Part shown: in pieces, positions 51,401 to 57,960 of the stretch
Layout of the letters: every line of letters begins with the position of its first letter
How positions within the stretch are numbered: the first letter of the stretch is position 1
Source: Phycisphaerae bacterium
GTDB lineage: Bacteria; Planctomycetota; Phycisphaerae; Sedimentisphaerales; Anaerobacaceae
Direction of reading: 5' to 3'
Assembly (NCBI GenBank): GCA_028715705.1
Contig: JAQURJ010000002.1
Span: 1 to 64,000 of the forward strand
DNA length: 64,000 bases
Made by a program: the position numbers and the translations under genes
Notes under the pieces: generated by a model
Told to the model about the DNA's origin: nothing
Database searches by the model: none
The model's input: the letters and a program-made list of their open reading frames with translations, nothing else

Positions 51401-54060
51401 GCCGGGAGGGTATCAGGGTATATTCAACCGGAAATGGATTTGAGGAACTCGTTGAACAGGAACTTGAATTATTAAAGACCGCTGGCTTTGAAATTCCAGC
51501 CGAATCCCCAAAGCATGGTCACTGGCTGTATCTATCGGATAAATCTATAAGCCGGATAAAACATGAGGTGGGGCTGGAAAATTGGGAGGCATTCTGTTTA
51601 TACGGTCAATACCGTGCTGCACTTGAACGCTATTACAAAAAACGTCACGAATACCCCGGCATGTTCGACGGATTGAATCCAGAGGTTTTGCAGGATTGGC
51701 TAAGAGAGCAAAATGCCCAAAATCCGCAATGGGATAATCACTTTAAGCAAATCCAGAAATACATGGATCAGTTGCTGCTTGTGTCGGTGTTTTCCGGCGA
51801 GCATACTGTTGCCGAAGCGGTGAAAATTAAACTTGCATGGGAAGATTACTGGCCGCTGCCCCGACAAATTGAAGATAAGCGGATAAAGAACAGCGGCGGT
51901 GGCATTGACCCGGATAGCGGAATAAGGGCGGCGTTTGGTTCGTCACTACCTTTTAGAACTCTTGACGAGGCGATTGAAACCCGTACTCGAATGGCATTTG
52001 AGGCATACTATACGAACCGGCTTATGTGGTCGATGATAGAGTTCGGCAAAAAAATAAACAATATGAAGGAGCTTCCCTTTGAGGTTAGGAAGAACGCTGC
52101 TCGGATTATGCTTCCACTTCGATTGGATACTAAACTTGCCGCCACGATGAGCGATTTAGAACAGGCACAGATAATTGCCGATTACCTCAATAAGCAGAAG
52201 GCACAGGAATTAGGTATGACAATCCAGATGCTGAAACTTACCGCGCAAGACTACGACCCCGACGATATAGAAATTACTCATCCCGGCAGAAAACTTTGGC
52301 GGTCAGCCAGACCGAGAGCTATTCGGGTTGTTTCGGTTTTCAGGAATGGAAAACGAAGGTATTATCAAGTTACAGACCCACTATTGTTCGAGATGTTGTC
52401 ACGAGGTAATAATCCATCGAAGTATTTCGGTTGGATTTCAAAGGCGATGACCGGCATGATTGCTCCGTGGCGCAGGGCTTTGACACAGAATATCGGGTTT
52501 GCTCTGGCAAATAGTATCAGCCGTGACCCTGCTAACGCTGGATTTATGGGTAAAGACGGTGCAAAGTCACTCATTCCTTATTATTATGCCGGTTGCGGCC
52601 TGATTAACCGCCTCAAAGGAAATAACATAAATGCCGATGCGGTCAGCCAGTCGGAACTTTTAAGCAAGGCACTCGACCATACCACAAAAGACGCTCATCA
52701 GGGGATTGTAGGCTCGTTTAAGGAAATGCTGAAAGAGGGAATAGTTCTCGGTGATTATCGTGAACTAAATCTGTCTGACAAAGCCGCAACTCTGCCCGGA
52801 CAGATTATGAGTACCTTGATGAAGCCAATAGATATATTCAATTGGACAAGCGGTGGACGCTGGCTTTCACAGACCGGCGAAGAACTGCCCCGTGAGGGTG
52901 CGTATATCTCCGCTATCAAGCGAGGACAAAGCCCGGAAGCAGCACAGGTCGATTATGATTATATAACAGGTGACTTTGGCGGCAAACCGGGTTCTGCCAA
53001 TATCGCCTCGATGGTTAAGGCTGCTGGATTCCTTAACCCTGCTTTGCGTATTATGTGGGGGCAATTTACACGGGTATCAGACCCAGACCCTGCGGCACGA
53101 GCGTTTAATATGGCCGCTAAAGTTCCTGCTCTTATGATGTGGGGTGCGATTGGTGCGGCAATAAATTACCTGATTATCCGGGCAATAAATCCTGATGACG
53201 ATGACAGGGAATCTGTATTGGAACAGATGAGGGAACGCCCGGACGATAATCGTTTGGCATATATGGCTATAGCCGGAAAAATCCGATTACCATTCGATTA
53301 CGGCCTTATCGGCGCGGCATGTTCTTATGGCTGGAACTCTGTTGAACAGTGGCTCTTGGATGATCCGATTTCCGCTGAAAAGAAAGCACAGGTTTTGTTG
53401 GCGAGGGCAAGGGAACTGCCCGGTATAACTGACATCATTAATCCATACATTAAGACCGGCGCGGAACTTTGGTTAAATCACAGTTTCTTCTATGATGACG
53501 ATATTGTGCCGGTGTGGATGGAAGCGGCTTATCCATATAATCCCGAAATGAAGACTTGGCCGAATATGCCGGAAATCTATAATAAAATTGGCAGAGGACT
53601 AAAGGTAAGTCCAATTAAGGTGCGCTATGCAGTTCAGAACATCTTTACTCGCCAAATGGACGATGCAGTCAAAGTAGCCGAAAAAATAGCTGGCAAAGAG
53701 CCATTTAATGAGGCAGCGGATTTGCCGGTAGTCGGACGGCTTATAGATCGTAAATCCACTGGCTGGCAATCACAGTCCGTAAAAAGTCTTTCAGACCTTG
53801 ACCAGCAATACGATTCGCTCAAAGCGCAATTAAAGGATATGGAAAAACGAGGTCAAACAAAGGATTACCGGCAGTTACAAAGGGAAATAGCGAAACTCCA
53901 GCCACTGCATAACGCCATGCGGCAGATAGAGAAGCTGTGGAAACAGGTGAAAACCGAATCGGCCAGACCGAACCCTGACAAGGGCAGGATAGACCGGCTG
54001 AAGCAGGAAATGACGAGAAGGGCTAAGATGTTCCTGAAAAGAAACCAAAAAGCAGCTTGA
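42409..54060 (+). CDS. Giant polyvalent protein: DarB-like methylase, SNF2 helicase, zincin, LPD38-like C-terminus
   Basis: A 3,883-residue protein. N-terminal helical region 1-450; small domains near 460-510 and an SH3-like segment near 683-750; a helical ADVGGQFKPYL domain near 815-857; a low-complexity linker about 887-1017. Then a DarB-like N6-adenine methylase (motif I ILEPGAGIGHF near 1155, motif IV SNYPF at 1222-1226), a SNF2-type helicase (CVGAGKT with K1841, DEAH 2002-2005, ATGTPVTN, DLEQRQGRLLRYGN), a coiled coil, a zincin (HEAGH 2780-2784, then EEGFAELIRCY), and a C-terminal region from about 3290 matching large polyvalent domain LPD38. Such proteins are packaged and injected to protect incoming DNA, DarB of P1 acting against type I restriction. 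Function in this phage is inferred from architecture. Confidence 0.85.
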   Translation: MNWQEMFLDDLTNQRNATAVAEPKPIGLLENIERGGWSGFADRATFGVKPMVEAGMLYNATKRFQLDDYPRTDEGWQQRLDDKDRIVEYLEEQAEISQRGLTIPAKVGTVVFDMLPFMAEFLATGGLSALGKAAAKKSILNLAGKYAASRTARIAADIGSTMVSAGIRSSLTPQHIAEKYFENQLPQMQLDESNSVVLGDTENTPATAIYKAIGDWYIELLSEESGAGIARMAKGIMPKGINSSASKLINSLRRKWIKAMPGRDSVAFAKRMAQKAGFHGILEEMGEERLGDLLRATFNIEDFGQKDGNTFDRLVAAIPDGEQLLVESLAFSVPSAGRMALAAGHELAVQPKKEQQSKEYLLTPEGAQLFARLNPQAASTIAQKENPSRKDMLATGISRWSGDERNKFSQLLRQFQQPATQQPAQDLPQPPIEEAETLEDQPEEQPPQVPQIQTDAEKYYYFDADEEKFVEAEDAERIVFPGLDGADFFVAQRKGKWSVYEAISGLQVSVKNKTKKGAVQEAIEKLGKHTADDIQKYIDAAVEKHGHSPKYPDYVKTQTEKPQPKPTMAKYGDTYTGDAFRAETGFTHDKNATAADVVRYEQDELGNDLGVSDEQLSELENYSADQIKWVTRTEEAANRYGTPQQVQAEGGKVIAEIGSDGVLVLMQKTESKEQPQEPQTTTPKFNEGQKVKYTDRTGKIVTGIVTGTTKIGEKDYVNVTADPEHETVVGGGIPIGRKETIPIGKVTAIEETERKAESKPQPKKKSITENLSAQKQQRLEELKKRFKDKINNQLNMGFDPEMLTITAEMAALYIEAGARTFAKFAKAVVADVGGQFKPYLKSAYLAARNMPGMEDFRSEMDGADFVDKLTDREISNILETDSKETDNAGLEHRGLEETGFERQGQQSDSGGSMASSGTVAAETGEASIEGQADELSSGRSRQGTGAEDDTQSAEHAGGRSRGDDTQTGGSTGKSQVPGHGSGGSDSKREGDEAAGTVQQPSVEGQGRLRPDAVNHRIASDDVIAPKGAITQIKANIEAIKLLKQLEAENRNATPEEQKILAQYSGWGNLSQVFHEGYGRAMIAFENNEDEYEWKWSRDENWEKKWGKYYKQLKELLTEQEFNAAAASTLNAHYTERGVIESMWDMAEKLGFKGGTILEPGAGIGHFFGLMPQQLSENSKLIGVELDSISGRILSKLYPKAKTFNKGFEDVNIPPNSVNLVISNYPFAQQGPADAKKRYGIDLNLHNYFFARSIDALRPGGVLIAITTHHTMDSAMNQRKLLASKAELIAAIRLPNTAFKENAGTEVTTDIIILRKPLTEQIGGSDWTRVGEIETEESKVASINEYFISNPEMMLGKPSMEGSLYGAEEEFTLKPLDMPLSQSIDEAIEKLPENIISADTADVDFEDIGSADGYKDNSLIFQNGKLVVLQEGKFVPVSEVSDKLKSASAKKQAIRYIKLRDTYQQHLQTMLREDATDDDIIQSQKKLNEAYDEYIAKYGFVTNDSTKKFSFDPGYYLVASLEEVHTSKDLVTGKDVKQVDKAAVFTKRTIEPVRPPANAESLADALKISLCYRGKVDIRYLSELINKSVEDVQKQLLDSGIAYDNPATGLWETSERYLSGNVREKLRVAEVAANSDKHFEKHVKALAEIQPKTVGIKDIHFRLGAAWIPQDIIQDFARDILSSPYAKVKYVASLDEWTVVSDSFVHNARNTETYGTKRFYGHELLEKALNMRQIRVTDKIKDGDSTRTVFNQKETLAAQMVVEKLQQEFSKWIEKHDEYSLKLQEEYNEHFNFYVTPKYNGQHLELPGSSNVFQLRDYQKNVVWRMLQDRCGMIAHCVGAGKTLAMAATAMEMRRLGLAKKPLIVVQNSTLGQFPSQFRAMYPTANILVATPEDLEAKKRRVFMGRIASGDYDSIIMAQSSFDLIPNDPARQEEYMHQQMAELKDSLYDVAAAEGDKSPSVKAIQRRLKSLEKKLTKLRDKLSARQDDVINFEQLGIDALFIDEAHAYKKPPFTTKLSNIKGIDNNPSQKASDLFLKCRHIQEKTNGKGVILATGTPVTNTLGEAWHMLNLSTPHLLDEFSIDTFDRFVAAFAQILPTIEMNAGQRWVQRQVLSKFANGPELSRLIQSAWDVLTRDDLAAELEKLGKKLPQLRGGKTESVSVPLSPAVKSFNGFLKKVYERYENLQGKEKQQYNWVPVVTYNAAKAAALDIRLVYPKAKDDPGSKVNTLVKNALDIYNKTTDSKGTQLLFCDSFNHVNMSNLSRFVSGEAVEIDVEEDSEAPIMEDMFLYKDIKRKLIGQGVPEHEIAVVRDYKSTAQREALFDRVNAGDVRILIGSTSAMGVGVNVQKKLYAIHHLDTPWLPADLEQRQGRLLRYGNENEFVEELAYGMENTLDAAIYAKIVRKAKFIWQVLSGQVSAREFEDPAGALIISAEEQMASLSGDPRIFEKIELENSLRQMRMEKDAHADAVARSRDTKFKSQKEIMELVDKTIPAKKERLEKLEKLIDGTNWKLNGESIDKKDLTAKLSDIIDKRSEKILNDTKKSIIEPYNPRGLAALTDNNIVLKKNINGLDILMVMGVYKVAAHDVKGGLTFDWQVEVNTKISLDGTGLYHSDAKTGTGVVMAIANMPKQAARELETSENRVQYLTNNIKELEAIIEKPYEKQSQLQAAEQKLSEINRDLVGEDKDKPHNIKKPKLAPDAAKQTTSDNEANTEDGKKLIKKINDGSTKGPRTIVEFVNDLVSAKMLVGKSQTSNRNPAHYTAFGHIIRSRSGIWQLNFHEAGHALSEMLSDSKKNWNSDIKDDLVAFAKRSGSMASAKTAEEGFAELIRCYITNRDEIPGKLVKGFEMALGELSPDILDGLNDARKAYSLHRSKPILDQLKAIQQDKPAGKSLSESLTDLAYNGLYALLGGSAVIHRLIRSTFNKMAGNGKFSALDITGAVGLVKSKLDSAYKARLKLARKFRDEITNTKADIMSAYQTMIHLRQEVQRALYGIRKGREGIRVYSTGNGFEELVEQELELLKTAGFEIPAESPKHGHWLYLSDKSISRIKHEVGLENWEAFCLYGQYRAALERYYKKRHEYPGMFDGLNPEVLQDWLREQNAQNPQWDNHFKQIQKYMDQLLLVSVFSGEHTVAEAVKIKLAWEDYWPLPRQIEDKRIKNSGGGIDPDSGIRAAFGSSLPFRTLDEAIETRTRMAFEAYYTNRLMWSMIEFGKKINNMKELPFEVRKNAARIMLPLRLDTKLAATMSDLEQAQIIADYLNKQKAQELGMTIQMLKLTAQDYDPDDIEITHPGRKLWRSARPRAIRVVSVFRNGKRRYYQVTDPLLFEMLSRGNNPSKYFGWISKAMTGMIAPWRRALTQNIGFALANSISRDPANAGFMGKDGAKSLIPYYYAGCGLINRLKGNNINADAVSQSELLSKALDHTTKDAHQGIVGSFKEMLKEGIVLGDYRELNLSDKAATLPGQIMSTLMKPIDIFNWTSGGRWLSQTGEELPREGAYISAIKRGQSPEAAQVDYDYITGDFGGKPGSANIASMVKAAGFLNPALRIMWGQFTRVSDPDPAARAFNMAAKVPALMMWGAIGAAINYLIIRAINPDDDDRESVLEQMRERPDDNRLAYMAIAGKIRLPFDYGLIGAACSYGWNSVEQWLLDDPISAEKKAQVLLARARELPGITDIINPYIKTGAELWLNHSFFYDDDIVPVWMEAAYPYNPEMKTWPNMPEIYNKIGRGLKVSPIKVRYAVQNIFTRQMDDAVKVAEKIAGKEPFNEAADLPVVGRLIDRKSTGWQSQSVKSLSDLDQQYDSLKAQLKDMEKRGQTKDYRQLQREIAKLQPLHNAMRQIEKLWKQVKTESARPNPDKGRIDRLKQEMTRRAKMFLKRNQKAA
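45068..45460 (+). CDS. Gene nested out of frame inside the polyvalent gene; TnpV-like
   Basis: A 130-residue frame shifted one base from the host gene. AAAGGAG (45,054-45,060) lies 7 nt before its ATG, a textbook ribosome site. The protein looks genuine: MLDWNIEDWKKLDLSGKDS, LLLKGKLMNYLLDVHDKA, QQNMPEDVVEEMIHRQVV and a helical charged end. The LLLxGKLxxYLxDxxxxA pattern and helical build resemble TnpV proteins of mobile elements. In the same interval the giant frame reads as low-complexity Gly/Ser/Asp/Glu sequence, as expected when a frame is overprinted. The nested frame is thus probably the older one; TnpV identity is moderate. Confidence 0.6.
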   Translation: MLDWNIEDWKKLDLSGKDSNLIQAALWHLQEQWPRKLERLLLKGKLMNYLLDVHDKALEQRTILNQQNMPEDVVEEMIHRQVVAPENPKYPDMEVEDQILNEKATKLLEQFNNLLWRDKEDYDQMQLTTG

Positions 54061-54082
54061 TATTTACAAATATATATGAGTT

Positions 54083-55546
54083 TCAGCTTAATTTAAATTT
54101 ACCAAATGATGTGAGCAAAGCATTGCGAACTGCCCCTTCATCTTTTGCATGCGCCAGAATCGTTATCTGATCCCATCCCTGTAAACGGGTAGAACCTGTG
54201 GGGGCGATTACATTATCACCACGGGTAATCATTGTGATAACCGCAGCTTGAGGCAGCTTTAATTCTTTTATCATGGGGCCTAATGACCCTTTTGGGTCTG
54301 GCAAATCAACTTCAATTAAATCAAGATCGCTTTCGGCCATCGTAATTAGCTCAAGTTTATATAATGGTTTGGGCCTTGAGGGGCTGGATAGACCAAGCCA
54401 CATAGCAAAATGCCCCATTGTGGAACCTTGGATCAGAATAGACAGTAGTACTGCAAAAAACACTAAATTGAAAACATCCTGTCCGATAGCCATTCCCGCT
54501 GCCAATGGGTATGTTGCTAAAACAATGGGAACAGCACCTCTAAGGCCTGCCCAGCTTATAAAGAGCTTTTCTTTTATCCCTATCCTCATTCCAATAGTTC
54601 CAAGCAATACCGCAACAGGTCTTGCTGCAAAAGTTAACGTTAGGAATAAGACAAGACCTTCAAACCAGAGTGCCGACCATTGGTGTGGAAAAACCAAAAG
54701 CCCCATCAACGCAAACATTCCGATATTTGCAATAGTAGATAAAGCCGCCACAAAATTTGAAATGCCTTGTTTATGAACAAAAGAATGATTACCTATGACA
54801 TAACCTGCAATAAACACGGCCAGCATTCCACTGGTATAGATTAATTCTGCCAGTCCGTAGACTAAAAGAATAATACCTAAAGAGAGTACATAGTAATGCC
54901 CTCTATCCTGAGGACGGAGGCGGTTGAAAAGCCAAATCGATGCACGAGCCAAAAGCCAACCAAGAACCGGAGCCACAGTAAATTTCCAAAAAAACGATAA
55001 TACCGACAAATACCATTTGGGCTGCCCGGAGGACAAGCTTTGTACTGCTATAATAGTTAATAAAATCGCCATCGGATCGTTGGCGGCACTTTCGATCTCA
55101 ACTGTCGAAGCCAATTTTGAAGGTAATGACTTGCGGCGAAGAATAGAAAAAGTCGCCGCAGCATCGGTAGATGAGATAATAACCGATAGCAGTATCGCCT
55201 TTTCAAATGGCCAGTTCAGAACCCCATAAAGCACTCCAAAGGTTGTTGCTGCTGTTAAAACTACCCCCCATGTAGCCAGCCCGCCAGCTGGCAAAGCAAC
55301 TGCCTTAAATTCCTGTTTTTTTGTGCTGAATCCTCCTTGAAATAAAATAAACACCAAAGCAATATTGGTAACATGATTGGTCAGACTAACGTTGTCAAAA
55401 CTCCATAAGTTTAGGACATCACTTCCAAAAATAATTCCAGCACATAAAGCAACCAGGATAACAGGTACGCTCCAGCGATCCAGCCATACCGCAGCCAGCA
55501 CAACAGCGATTAGAAGAATTGGGCCTACTATGTAAATGGTGCTCAT
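54083..55546 (-). CDS. Cation/proton antiporter with C-terminal RCK_C domain (NhaP2/CvrA-like)
   Basis: A 487-residue protein from ATG 55,546 (an in-frame TTG at 55,564 adds six residues). About 12 membrane spans form a CPA1 fold with ALVFILFQGGFS, SSTDAAATFSILR and the ion-site ESAANDPMAILLT. Residues from about 395 form a TrkA-C/RCK_C domain (LIEVDLPDPKGSLGPMIKEL). NhaP2-type proteins exchange K+ or Na+ for H+ and are gated by the RCK_C domain. It converges on the polyvalent gene with a 22-nt gap. It is physiological cargo at the right end of the element. Confidence 0.9.
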   Translation of the reverse strand: MSTIYIVGPILLIAVVLAAVWLDRWSVPVILVALCAGIIFGSDVLNLWSFDNVSLTNHVTNIALVFILFQGGFSTKKQEFKAVALPAGGLATWGVVLTAATTFGVLYGVLNWPFEKAILLSVIISSTDAAATFSILRRKSLPSKLASTVEIESAANDPMAILLTIIAVQSLSSGQPKWYLSVLSFFWKFTVAPVLGWLLARASIWLFNRLRPQDRGHYYVLSLGIILLVYGLAELIYTSGMLAVFIAGYVIGNHSFVHKQGISNFVAALSTIANIGMFALMGLLVFPHQWSALWFEGLVLFLTLTFAARPVAVLLGTIGMRIGIKEKLFISWAGLRGAVPIVLATYPLAAGMAIGQDVFNLVFFAVLLSILIQGSTMGHFAMWLGLSSPSRPKPLYKLELITMAESDLDLIEVDLPDPKGSLGPMIKELKLPQAAVITMITRGDNVIAPTGSTRLQGWDQITILAHAKDEGAVRNALLTSFGKFKLS

Positions 55547-55649
55547 AAATGCTTTCAATAACAAAAACTATGTCCAGGACATTTATCGGACAATTTGTAT
55601 GCTCCGTTTTACTTTTAATCTTCCTTCCTTGCAGGTTTAAGTTTTATTT

Positions 55650-56105
55650 TTAAGGTTCTCCAAAAGGATATTCAATCGACACCGGTCTATTATAGGGTAA
55701 AGCTCCGAGATAAACTCCAACACGGCCCCAAAATGGCAGTGATTTTTTCCATTTTTTAAAAGTTTCGATAAGTTTGCTCTTGTGTTTACTTTCTTCTTTA
55801 ACATCGTTTAACAAACTTTTTGCTCCGGCGACATTCCCAACAAGAAACATCGCTTCGGCTAAGTTAAGTTTTATCTTATCAGATATTTCAACATCTGCAA
55901 CAACAGTTCCTTTGGGATAAACAATAGGAGTAAGTATTTTCAAGGCATCTTCTGTGAAATCCAGTCGCATTAAACAAACGGCACGGGCATTTTGAAACCA
56001 GATTGATTTGTCATTACTGCGATTAAGTATCTCCATTGCTTTTTCAATCTGATTCTCCACAATCAGCTTTTTTATATGTTCTAATGAGTTTGTGGTAAAA
56101 TTCAT
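55650..56105 (-). CDS. TPR-like protein
   Basis: A 151-residue protein with two or three helical hairpins of TPR type: IKKLIVENQIEKAMEILNRS, FQNARAVCLMRLDFTEDALK and LNLAEAMFLVGNVAGAKSLL. The C-terminus (WKKSLPFWGRVGVYLGALPY) is Trp/Pro-rich. No signal peptide. It lies upstream of the antiporter on the same strand, 104 nt away, and may be cotranscribed. Partner unknown. Confidence 0.65.
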   Translation of the reverse strand: MNFTTNSLEHIKKLIVENQIEKAMEILNRSNDKSIWFQNARAVCLMRLDFTEDALKILTPIVYPKGTVVADVEISDKIKLNLAEAMFLVGNVAGAKSLLNDVKEESKHKSKLIETFKKWKKSLPFWGRVGVYLGALPYNRPVSIEYPFGEP

Positions 56106-56206
56106 TATAAACTCCGTAAATTAATCACAACAAATTAGGGGAATTACTCATAAAATTCATGAAACAGTAATTCCGGTTTTGAATTGAAAAGGCAAAAGCG
56201 GTGCGA

Positions 56207-56539
56207 TTAGATTGTCAACAGAGTTTTTTGAAGGAAAAGACTTCTAAATTCCAAGCTGTTATATTTTTTGCTATTGTAATTTATGCAAACCGTATTAGTG
56301 GATTCATCTCCAGAACATCTTGCAATTAAAAAGGATTGGAAAGCGCAATCACCAGAACAGCCTTTCTGTTGTCTGCCATGCTTAAACATTATTAATAAGA
56401 CATCAGATTGTTGGTTGAAAGCGTAAAGTCGCGCCAAAGGTGGGGAATCTATATATTCTTTTCCTAATTGCCTCGACAACCCTATAAAGAATGATGCGGC
56501 CAGTGCTGAAGCAACAACTATTTTAATATACCGATTCAT
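56207..56539 (-). CDS. Small secreted or membrane-anchored protein, unknown
   Basis: A 110-residue protein from ATG 56,539. Basic MNRYIK is followed by a hydrophobic segment IVVASALAASFFIGLS, a signal peptide or anchor. The rest has four Cys (CSGDCAFQ, ARCSGDE, TVCINYN), possibly two disulfides, fitting an extracytoplasmic location. No family recognised. Confidence 0.5.
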   Translation of the reverse strand: MNRYIKIVVASALAASFFIGLSRQLGKEYIDSPPLARLYAFNQQSDVLLIMFKHGRQQKGCSGDCAFQSFLIARCSGDESTNTVCINYNSKKYNSLEFRSLFLQKTLLTI

Positions 56540-56590
56540 AGAAAATATTATAGAATGAAAAAACAACAAATCAAGAATTTTGTCAATATA

Positions 56591-57847
56591 TTATCCCAAT
56601 TTCTTCGCTACTTCATCCGCCAAACCCTGATTCCGCTCGGCATAAATTGCCGTTGCGCTCATATTTGAATGCCCAAGCAAAGCACCGGCAGTCTCGTAGT
56701 TGAACAGTTTCCTTGCTTTTGTAGCAGCAGTATGGCGAAGCTGGTAAGGCGTCCATTTGGGCAGTTCTTCGTCAGGGTCGCCGCCTCTGGCTTTAATATC
56801 CTTCCTTGCGGCATCTATTGCCGCTTTTACGGCCTTCGCATAGCTGCATGAATCATAATGATCTCCCGGCTGTTTTTGTGGGTTATCCTTTCGATTGCTG
56901 CCAACGGTATTTCCACATGAAAGGGGGGTTTGACGGTCTTCGGTACGTTTTTCCAGTCTAAATTTTTCCGATTCAGCGGGGGAAAAACAGTAGCTATCAG
57001 CATTCCTCAACAGAAACGGCATGAGTATTCTTTGCCCTTGCGGCCCCAGCGGTACAATTCGTTCGTGTCCTCTATATTCGTTTTTGTGCCTCTCTGGAAA
57101 GTAATGCCAAACTTCATCGCTTCGATCTATATCCTTGGGTTTCATCTGAACCAATTCTCCCGGGCGCATGCCGGTAAGCAATTGAAGTTCGACCATTGTA
57201 GCTATTACAGGTGTTGCGTAATTGAGAATTTGATAAACATGTTTTTCGTCGATAGGCTTTACTTTCTTGCCTTCTTTTGCAGCACTTCTCCCTCGCTTTA
57301 GACCTTCGATGGTCGCCAGTGCTTGGTACAGAAATGACGAAATAAGTTGAGTGCTTACCGCCCACTTAAACATTCTTTTGATTTTGCAGATTTGCTTATT
57401 TATCTGTTTTCTGCACCATCCGAGTTTAATCATTTTTTCACGAACGTCCATCAGTTTCAGCGGGCCAAATTCTTCAATAGCTAAACTTCCATATAGGTCA
57501 ATAAGCGGTTTTAAGGCATAGCGAATATGCAGTGGTTCTGAAGTTGGATTACCGTTGTCATCAAGGTAGTATTTATTCGCATAGTTGGTATATGCTTTAG
57601 CCAGTTCCGCGATATTTTCAGGTCTGCCAGTGATTGTTTTTTCTGACTCGAATATGGCCTTTGCCCATAAATATCTGGCACATTCTTCGGCAACACTTTT
57701 ATCCTTTGTGGCCTGTGTTGAGCCGACTGGTTTGAGCGGGTACGACTTTACTTTGTCCTCTCCCGGCAATTTGACCTTCCACCAATAGCGGTTTCCGTTC
57801 TTGTAGATTGTACCCGGAATGTCGGTCGTTCTTTTTGTTTTTGCCAT
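56591..57847 (-). CDS. int: Tyrosine integrase of the element
   Basis: A 418-residue tyrosine recombinase from ATG 57,847 (AGGAGC 7 nt upstream; upstream in-frame sequence is rejected). An N-terminal arm-binding domain (KNGNRYWWKVKLPGEDKVKS) and a core-binding domain precede the catalytic domain, with the first Arg in LLTGMRPGELVQM, the box-II YQLRHTAAT with Tyr in place of the usual first His, GHSNMSATAIYAERN with the late His, and the nucleophilic Tyr. It lies 113 nt from the 3' end of tRNA-Arg, its likely target, with GTTATAA repeats in the gap. It should catalyse insertion at the anticodon-loop core and excision with an excisionase. Confidence 0.93.
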   Translation of the reverse strand: MAKTKRTTDIPGTIYKNGNRYWWKVKLPGEDKVKSYPLKPVGSTQATKDKSVAEECARYLWAKAIFESEKTITGRPENIAELAKAYTNYANKYYLDDNGNPTSEPLHIRYALKPLIDLYGSLAIEEFGPLKLMDVREKMIKLGWCRKQINKQICKIKRMFKWAVSTQLISSFLYQALATIEGLKRGRSAAKEGKKVKPIDEKHVYQILNYATPVIATMVELQLLTGMRPGELVQMKPKDIDRSDEVWHYFPERHKNEYRGHERIVPLGPQGQRILMPFLLRNADSYCFSPAESEKFRLEKRTEDRQTPLSCGNTVGSNRKDNPQKQPGDHYDSCSYAKAVKAAIDAARKDIKARGGDPDEELPKWTPYQLRHTAATKARKLFNYETAGALLGHSNMSATAIYAERNQGLADEVAKKLG

Positions 57848-57871
57848 TTCATGCTCCTTAAAACTTAAAAG

Positions 57872-57890
57872 GTTATAAAAAAAGTTATAA
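57872..57890 (+). repeat. Right arm-type repeat pair, GTTATAA x2
   Basis: Two direct GTTATAA copies start at 57,872 and 57,884, 12 nt apart, between the integrase ATG and the tRNA. Motif, spacing and strand equal those at 8,114/8,126, supporting a shared binding protein and thus a common element. A CACG-n6-CGTG inverted repeat follows at 57,893-57,906. Confidence 0.55.
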
Positions 57891-57913
57891 GGCACGAAAA
57901 AACGTGTAAAGGG

Positions 57914-57954
57914 CAAAAGAAAAGCCCTCGTAAGGTTATTATTTACAAGGGCTT
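57914..57954 (-). terminator. Rho-independent terminator after tRNA-Arg
   Basis: On the minus strand AAGCCCT (57,954-57,948) pairs with AGGGCTT (57,928-57,922), followed by TTCTTTT. It lies 7 nt beyond the tRNA 3' end and would stop tRNA transcription before int. Confidence 0.75.
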
Positions 57955-57960
57955 ATGAAA

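Noticed and set aside
54273-54776. 167-codon frame opposite the antiporter
   Set aside because: Antisense shadow of membrane-segment codons; the antiporter frame carries all family motifs.
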